A DNA stretch of 64,000 nucleotides from Scleromitrula shiraiana. Its lineage: Eukaryota; Ascomycota; Leotiomycetes; Helotiales; Sclerotiniaceae. The DNA is taken from positions 186,001 through 250,000 of the forward strand of contig JABELC010000016.1 in the NCBI GenBank assembly GCA_028455995.1, given 5' to 3'. Numbering within the stretch: position 1 is the stretch's first letter; every line of letters starts with the position of its first letter. The notes below the pieces were generated by a model, which made no database searches, was not told the DNA's origin, and saw only the letters and a list, made by a program, of their open reading frames with translations. This document shows positions 57,175 through 64,000 of the stretch, piece by piece. Made by a program: the position numbers and the translations under genes.

Positions 57175-58035
57175 ATGGCTAATCAGACACGGATCCTTCA
57201 GCTCTACAACATCCAAGATGAAAGCGCATATCACCTCAAGAACGAACCTGGAGAAATCCAGCGGCAAAATATCATCGATGATCTATGCGTCGGGCTGTTG
57301 CTTCAATGTCACATAGTCGGGGTCGTGCATGGTCAACTATCGCCAAACGGGGTTCCTGCTACAGTGGCTGTGCTATCCTTCAACTTTCAAGGCCAGAATC
57401 AAGCAAGGCGTTTCCAATCTGCCGAAATCAAAGTTAGATTTGCAGATGAAGAACAACCATTGCGTTCGGATCCAGAAATACTCTCCCTATGGCCCGAGGG
57501 CGACTTCTCATTCAGTGAGTCGGAGGCATCCATTAATCAAACCATTGATTGTGGAGTTAACACAGGCGGTGAGGCGGCTGGACTCTCTATGGGAGTTAAG
57601 GGAAATTGGAGTCGCACAGTTGAAGTCAAGCGTACAGACCGAGCCAGTTTGAAAGGGGCTAAGAGGGTAGAGGGGCGGTTGTGGGGGAAAAATAACGTAG
57701 TGAGGCTGATTGTGCACGAAAATGAAATGCAGAAAAGCGGAATCCCTAGCTATATTTCCACTGCAATTTTGCTCAAGAGAAACAGCAACAGTCGGTTTAA
57801 TGCTTGTGTTAACGTCGAAGCAAGGGCTGGCATGGGATATCAAGCAGCTAAGGCGCTGCGGAAAGTCAATGGTACAACTTCGAAGGACGACCCAGTTATT
57901 TTCGATCCTGCAGCCGCACCCTCTCTCGATTTGATGGGTAACACTAGTAATCAACTTGAATCTGTCGATCTTGGAAGGCTTGCTCAGATCATCTCCACTA
58001 CTACCATTCCTACAGTCAATAATGCGTCCGTTTAG
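57175..58035 (+). CDS. Conserved fungal protein of unknown function, paired with subtilase (possible gasdermin-like)
   Basis: Intronless; 286 residues from ATG 57175 (GTCATGGCT), or 291 from the in-frame ATG at 57160. No signal peptide or transmembrane helix. Segments: ILQLYNIQDESAYHL, IVGVVHGQLSPNG, ARRFQSAEIKVRF, GLSMGVKGNWSRTVEV, VVRLIVHENEMQKSGIPSYI and AILLKRNSNSRFNACVNV. Alternating beta-strand patterns dominate about 40-225. The last 50 residues (KDDPVIFDPAAAPSLDL and on) look like a flexible tail. I recognise the family as widespread in filamentous ascomycetes but know no established function. The size, strand-rich body, loose C-tail and divergent pairing with an S8 protease match what is described for HET-Q1/RCD-1-type fungal gasdermins; this identity is inference. 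Confidence 0.8.
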   Translation: MANQTRILQLYNIQDESAYHLKNEPGEIQRQNIIDDLCVGLLLQCHIVGVVHGQLSPNGVPATVAVLSFNFQGQNQARRFQSAEIKVRFADEEQPLRSDPEILSLWPEGDFSFSESEASINQTIDCGVNTGGEAAGLSMGVKGNWSRTVEVKRTDRASLKGAKRVEGRLWGKNNVVRLIVHENEMQKSGIPSYISTAILLKRNSNSRFNACVNVEARAGMGYQAAKALRKVNGTTSKDDPVIFDPAAAPSLDLMGNTSNQLESVDLGRLAQIISTTTIPTVNNASV

Positions 58036-58557
58036 CAGCATGTGTCATGGATTGTCATTGGAACGGATGTCTAGAATCTTCTAATCATAGTATGAATGTA
58101 ATTATCTTGACGAACTAGTGCTCGAACCATGCATTCTTAATTTTTGAAAGTGAGACAAGAGATCTATATGAGAAACGCATGATGCCGATTAAGAATTATT
58201 GCTTTCATCAACACTTTCTGCTGTGCCCAATATGTAGTTTAAAACGCTTTCGGTTACTCTTTTCACCTGAAGCCTCCCCACCACTTGTATTCCGCCAAAT
58301 GGAGCCTCGAAAGAAATGAGATCGCCCAATACCCCTCCATAGGGTATCGCAAGACTAGGCCATAGACGATTCCCTGTTCTCTCAAGTTAGTCACATAGCC
58401 ATCTTGCAGGACTAGATTCTAACTGAAAGCTTGAACTTGACTATGATTACACCTTACGAATGCTCGAGCCTTATATATACTATTACTAGCAAGTTTTTCC
58501 ACTACTTCTAGTAGTACCCTATGCAAGAGAGATGAGAGAAAAGGACTTGCCGTCACA

Positions 58558-58962
58558 CAAAAGTCGAATGACTTCTGCGTGATGCTAGAGTCTTTATATA
58601 TACCGTGACTATTTTGTGATATACCCTCGAGGTTAGCTAACCTTTTGTTAAGTAAACTCTTTTTCTTACAAAATCGTTATTTCTTTAATATGTGGGAGGC
58701 TTTGTTTTTCTTTTTTTGTACTAGGATACTAGTACTAGGAATATTTCTTTTTATATATATTTATATATATAAAGTTTGGTATATTTAAGCTTTAATGCAT
58801 GATAATCAATATTATTAATGGAATGATTGTAATTACAATTATAAATTCTATTATTGAATTACTAGTATGAGATCTTATTGGGCTTATAATTGTTACTATA
58901 CAAAAGTCGAACGACTTCTGTGTGATACTAGAGTCCGAGTCTCTATATATACCATTTTGTGA
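58558..58962. repeat. 62-bp direct repeats flanking an AT-rich segment
   Basis: Copies at 58558-58619 and 58901-58962 share CAAAAGTCGAAYGACTTCTG, then YGTGATRCTAGAGTC, then TATATATACC and ATTTTGTGA. Each begins with a short palindrome (AAGTCG/CGACTT). The differences are mostly C/T or G/A. Between them lies about 280 bp of TA-rich DNA with no gene. The arrangement could be a small element with long direct ends or a segmental duplication. The rest of 58036-59114 has no supported coding frame. Confidence 0.75.
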
Positions 58963-59114
58963 CACTTGCCTAATTGAATCTCCTAATACAACATGTAGTT
59001 TTGATTGGGGATTACTTGATCTTAATCATCTACATTAGAACCTATTCATACAATTTTCTCCTCATTCCTGTGTTTTCATGTCATTGTCCAGAGCAGCTCC
59101 ATCATTATTCAAGA

Positions 59115-62100
59115 TGTCTACATCGCATTCTGATCTTAGCCAGTCACTCCAGATCACTAATAGACCATATGGGTATGGTAATTCTCTAACATCACCTACT
59201 AAAGTATTATTTCTCTCTAATTATTCTCTAATGATGCAGAATATGTTTCGTCGGGCTTGATAACGAAACGCGACTTCTAATATCAAGTCTCATCCCAACG
59301 ATTGATACATTCACATTTTCTCCATCAATCTTCTCCCCATATGATGTTGATACTTTCAGTTATCAATTGCTAGATAAGCTCAATATCTTCTATACAAAAA
59401 GAAAAGTACGTAGTAACCACCAGTCAAAACAAGAAGAATTCATAAAGTTTTCAAACTAATTGCTTTCAGAATGAAATAAAACGCATGCTTATAGTTAGCA
59501 GCGGATTTGGTGGAATAATTGTCAAGAGAGTAATGCAAGATATAATAAGACGGGAGAGAACCTTTGCTTAATCTGATATAGGCTTTGTTGATTGCGAACC
59601 AAACGCGAAGATATCAGGAACTTGCGATAGTAGTTTCGCATCTTGTTTGTTCAAGCCGTCTAGATTCTTTTTAAATTACTCACTATTGTCTTAGGTACAA
59701 CTCTTAGCCCAGCGCGGAATGCTTTCTACGTACGAAGATATCGTTCGGGATATGATTCCCAGACACACTTCCATATTGGAACCAGGGCTGCGAGAAATGA
59801 TTAATCAAGTGGAGCTCATCTTTACCCAATTTCGCACGATAGCTCCAAAATATGATATCACAAATATCTTTTCGTCGGACATCTTATCTGTACGTGTTGC
59901 TAATTTCCTCGAATCCCGCGCATGTTATGAACCGCAAATGAGAGCGATGGAGCCCTATCTTACAGTCCGTGTTGTAGAATACAAAAGCAACTGGTAGCGA
60001 TATCGACGATAATCTTGGTGTTAATATCGAGTTGGAGCATTCTCAGACGAGAGATTTGCGTCTATGTAAATATAATATGGATGATTTCATACGCTTATAC
60101 ACTTGCTTGACTCCTGTGTCTGTTTCAAACCGAGGTATTTCAAATCTTGTCCTCAACAGTTGTTTTAATTGATAGAAGTCGAGAAAGGCTCACTAGCCCT
60201 AGATACTATTTTTGAAGCCTCCCAGTACCTCAACTGCCTCAAGCGACTCTCGTGGACATGGGATCCCAAGATTGAAGATATGCCACTGGAGAACATTCCA
60301 TTGACTCATATAGATACAAATGCAAAACGAAAACTCATTTCGAAATTCAATTTACACCAGCATGAGAGTGGAAATTATCCGACCTCAGTGTGTTTGTTCG
60401 GCTCTCCAGGTTGTGGAAAGACATATTTTCTCCGAAACTTTCCTGTTGGGCTTGAGCGTTACAAGAACATAATCATAGTTGGATTCGAAAGACAGGACTT
60501 CCAGGTTACCGACCCATCTATTGTCACTCTTTTGAAGTCGCTTTGCCATCAAATTCTCTGTCGCATGCCGTCAGCGTTTTCTCGTGTGAGCAACTATTAC
60601 CAGTTTCTTGATAATCAAGACACATGGAATGAGCAGTTGTTGTGGTCATTCGTATGCCATTTGTTTCAATATGATATAAAATGGAAGCTTATTATTCTGA
60701 TCGACGACATCAGTGATTGGCTTTCACCTCTCAATAAGCTCTTACAGAGCCTCGATGATCTGAGACAATCACGCCAATTCGGACTTCAGATTATCTATAC
60801 ATCTATAACTGACAAGCCAGGTCTGATATCTGGGCCGTCAATGAGTATAAACATGAATGGGGAGGAAGGAACATGGCAAGAGGTCATGCAAAGCTCGATG
60901 AGAAGGGTATTAGACCATCAGGTGGCAAGCGATCCGATAAACAGGACTATTGATTGTGTATTGCGCGATATACCAGGCGATTGTCTTACAGGTTGTCTGT
61001 ATCTGAAGCAAATGTCTCGTCTTTCTATGGTCGCAACCCCTTCAATATTTGGTAAGATGCTACCCAAGTTACCTCGTAGAAAAGATGGTATCTACCAAGC
61101 CGAGATGGAAATGTTGGCAAGCAAGAATAAGGATATTCAAAAATGGTGCTGGAGCTCCTTGTCATGGCTTGTGCAATCAATCCATCCACTAACCATCTCA
61201 GAGCTCTCCGTGGCAGTTGCATTACATCAGACAGGATCTGATATATCCAAGGATGAGATCAAAAACCACATGTCAGTCAAGATGTGGGAAGATCTAGATT
61301 GCCATCTAGGATTGCTAGTGTGTAGAGAGAGGTCCACTGTCGTAATTGCCCACGATACCGCAAAGGAATATATTCGTTCCTATAATGGCACAAAGCCTAT
61401 AACGGGATGCGGAATTGCGACTCATGCGGAGATTACTATACTATGCCTCCGTTATCTTGAAGCTATAATGGCAACGGGTGGCGACTTAACCGTTGAAGAA
61501 CGACCAGAAGAGTATGCCTTCATAGATTATAGTGTAGAGTACTGGCCTCGGCATTACCATCTTGCAACAGCTGATACTCCGGTAAATCGAGCAGCCCTTG
61601 ATGAAGAAGTTCTCAAATTCTTTACTGGACAAAAGATTGGAGCATCCTGGTTTGAAAGATATCAAAAAACAACCTCCCGATTGAACTTTACGGATCATAC
61701 TGTATTCAATCCCTTCGAGGTTGCTTGTGGATTAGGCCAGACTAGTATTGTATCTCGTATGCTGGATGAGAATGCGCGTTATGTAGTAAATGATGTGCTG
61801 CTACAAACATCGCTTACTATTGCATTTAAGAACAAGCAGTTGGTTATTGTTTCCATTCTCCTCCAAGCCGGAGCACGAAATAAACTCGTGCTATGTTATG
61901 CTGCGGAGAGGGACGACATTGATCTGATTAATCAACTTCTTGAACATGTGAAGGAACTCGGGGAAACAAGCTCCCTTAGAGATGCGATATATGTTGCTGC
62001 TACCCATGGATGTCTTCAAGCTATCGTTAGACTTTGCGGTCATTATGCAAATCAGGATGAGCTTGCTCAAATCAAACGATCAGCTCTTGATCTAGCAGTT

Positions 62101-64000
62101 ACTGGAGGTCATACCACCATTGTCTCCTATCTGTTGCAACACCGCAAGAATGATGAGAACTCGGTTCTTGAAAAAACTGAAGATATTATCACTCCAGATA
62201 TTATCGAGGGTGTAGAAACCGTACCAGCAGTTTTGGCCACTCAATACAAGACAGCATTGAGTATAGCAGCTGAATTTGGTTATTCTGAAATTTTATCAAT
62301 GATCCTGGGTTCAGGGACTGAGGCTACCAACTCTGATTTAGAGAAGGCATCAAACCAGCAGAATGTAGAGACGGTTCGTCTGTTGACGCAGGCGCTTACG
62401 TCTCGAGATCGCGTACTTGAATGCCCAATGGCATTGCACTATTCTTGCGAGAGAGGACATATACTGGCTGTTACAGAACTTCTTGGTTTTAAGATGGATA
62501 TCAACTGCACAGATGATTGCGGTCAAATTCCACTGCACAAGGCCGCAAAAGGAGGGCATACCGATATTGTCCAGCTATTGTTAGAAAAGAAGGCCGATAG
62601 GAACGCATGTGACGACCACGGAATTATGCCCTGCCATCTCGCTGTACAAGGAGGTCACATCGAGACCTACAAAGCTCTTCAGAACAACCCTGATGTCCGC
62701 GAGGACAACTCTGTAATTCTTTATGCGGCGAGAGGAGGACATCTTCTATTGACCAAATATCTGCTATCCCTGAAGACGATGACTATAACTACAGGGAGTC
62801 AAATGACAGAGGATCAAAACAATCTGAATGCTGCAGTACTAGAGGCTGCGTCACGCGGATACCTGTCTGTTGTTGCTGAATTGTGGGAAGGTGGGTTGGC
62901 TATCAACAGCCGAACAGGAACAACTTCTCCACTCCACTGTGCCGCCTCTGGAGGATACGACAAAATCATTATCTACCTCCTCTCCAGAACGGCTGAAATC
63001 AATGCTACTGACGAAGCTAAACGAACTCCACTTCACTTAGGTATTGCATTTCCTATGGTAGTGAAGGAATTGCTATACGCAGGTGCTGACGCAAATGCTG
63101 TCGACTTGGATCAGAAAAGTCCATTACACTTGGCTGTAGCATTGCCCGAGTCGACAGAGACCGAGAATACCGTGAAGATGCTTCTGGACTTTGGCGCGAA
63201 AATTGACAAGGAGGATGATAGCAGGGCAACCCCACTGCTTCTAGCAATTGCAAACGCACATTGTAAAGTCGCGCAGCTGTTACTTGAGAAAGGTGCTGAT
63301 GTAAATGCTGTTGATGTGAACAAAAAAACTTCATTACATTTCGCAGCGGACTCTACCGAATCTGCGAAAGCAGAAGAGGCCGTAAAGATACTTCTTTGTC
63401 ATAAGGCACCGGTGAATAGCAAGAGTAAAAACGGAGAGACACCGCTTCATCTGGCAGCCGCGCAGAAAAATTCTACAGTGGTGGAATTGCTTCTGAAAGC
63501 TGGTGCTGACCCTAACATTTTGAGCTCGGTAGATAAGAGTCCATTACACCGTGCCCTAACTTCTGGAGGTTCATATGCCGAAGCCGAGGCATGCGCGAGA
63601 ATGCTTCTGCAATACGGGGCAGATATCAATGTTCAAGATGTAGCTCTAGAAACTCCACTCCAATTAGCAATCCGCAATGGTTTTGTGGGATTCGCTAAAG
63701 CTCTTCTAAAGGGCAATATTCCTCTAAAGGTAGACATAGATCTCAAGATCGCAAACAGGTTTGGAAGAAACCTGTTTTATGAAGCAATCAGTGCGAACCA
63801 GCTTGAATTGGCCCAGCTGCTCCTCGCACAAGGATTTGACATCAACAGCAGCGTACGTAACAATATCAGTGCACTTTATCGAGCATCCCGGAGTGGCTTC
63901 CTGGAGATGGTCCGTTTTCTCCTTGATAATGGTGCTGACCAAACAATTATGTCCTCCCAAAGAGGTTGGACGGCATTGGGAACCGCTACCGATATGGGCC
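59115..64000 (+). CDS. NACHT-type STAND NTPase with ankyrin repeats (NLR-like), 3' end beyond window
   Basis: The last visible exon is open from 60176 to the window end (over 1270 codons). It starts after a 41-nt intron (GTATTT, 60135-60175). The NTPase has Walker A LFGSPGCGKT at 60394-60423 and Walker B KLIILIDDISDW at 60685-60720. The winged-helix-like region SLSWLVQSIHPLTISELSVAVALH lies near 61153-61224. Ankyrin repeats run from about 61700 onward (GQIPLHKAAKGGHTDIVQLLLEKKAD and many more). Upstream exons are less certain. ATG 59115 begins MSTSHSDLSQSLQITNRPYG, which splices to ICFVGLDNETRLLISSLIPT and then to a segment MLIVSSGFGGIIVKR. That segment resembles the hydrolase elbow of SesB-like domains but lacks the catalytic Ser. 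Acts as an NLR-like cytosolic sensor by family. Confidence 0.83.

Overview
The window looks like chromosomal DNA of a filamentous ascomycete. The evidence is short GT-AG introns (mostly 45-90 nt) with CTAAC-type branch points in most protein genes, a split tRNA-Leu, a DUF7029/GPI-type wall protein, an A-T-TE NRPS-like enzyme, and several STAND (NLR-like) genes with ankyrin repeats. The proteins feel like Helotiales/Sclerotiniaceae (Botrytis or Sclerotinia relatives), but that placement is inference from general resemblance. Gene models below were spliced by eye, and every model given as complete closes in frame.

Left part (1-27 kb): broken SGT1-like TPR and hypothetical genes; a plasma-membrane exo-beta-1,3-glucanase (exgD type) divergent from mitochondrial branched-chain keto-acid dehydrogenase E1-beta; then an O-methyltransferase, a beta-hydroxyacid dehydrogenase, an A-T-TE NRPS-like synthetase and an MFS exporter. 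These last four look like a small secondary-metabolite cluster, interrupted by a decayed NACHT-ankyrin gene and by an AT-rich element with terminal inverted repeats.

Middle (27-41 kb): mostly housekeeping genes, namely a RING protein, cytochrome b5, F-actin capping protein alpha, an RBR ubiquitin ligase and tRNA-Leu(AAG), followed by a damaged short-chain dehydrogenase and an apparently intact eight-exon cytochrome P450.

Right part (42-64 kb): an accessory neighbourhood rich in self/non-self or cell-death type genes. It holds a SesB-like hydrolase cut off from its NLR, a GPI-anchored wall protein, a GNAT pseudogene, a GST, a methyltransferase pseudogene, a 1018-residue intracellular subtilase divergently paired with a 286-residue protein of unknown function, and a large NACHT-ankyrin STAND gene running off the window end. 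The subtilase/small-protein pair resembles the arrangement of fungal het-Q2/het-Q1 (subtilase and gasdermin-like) modules and is the best candidate for an interesting system. Two pseudogenes carry stop codons exactly where Trp (TGG) is expected, suggesting G-to-A mutation such as RIP.
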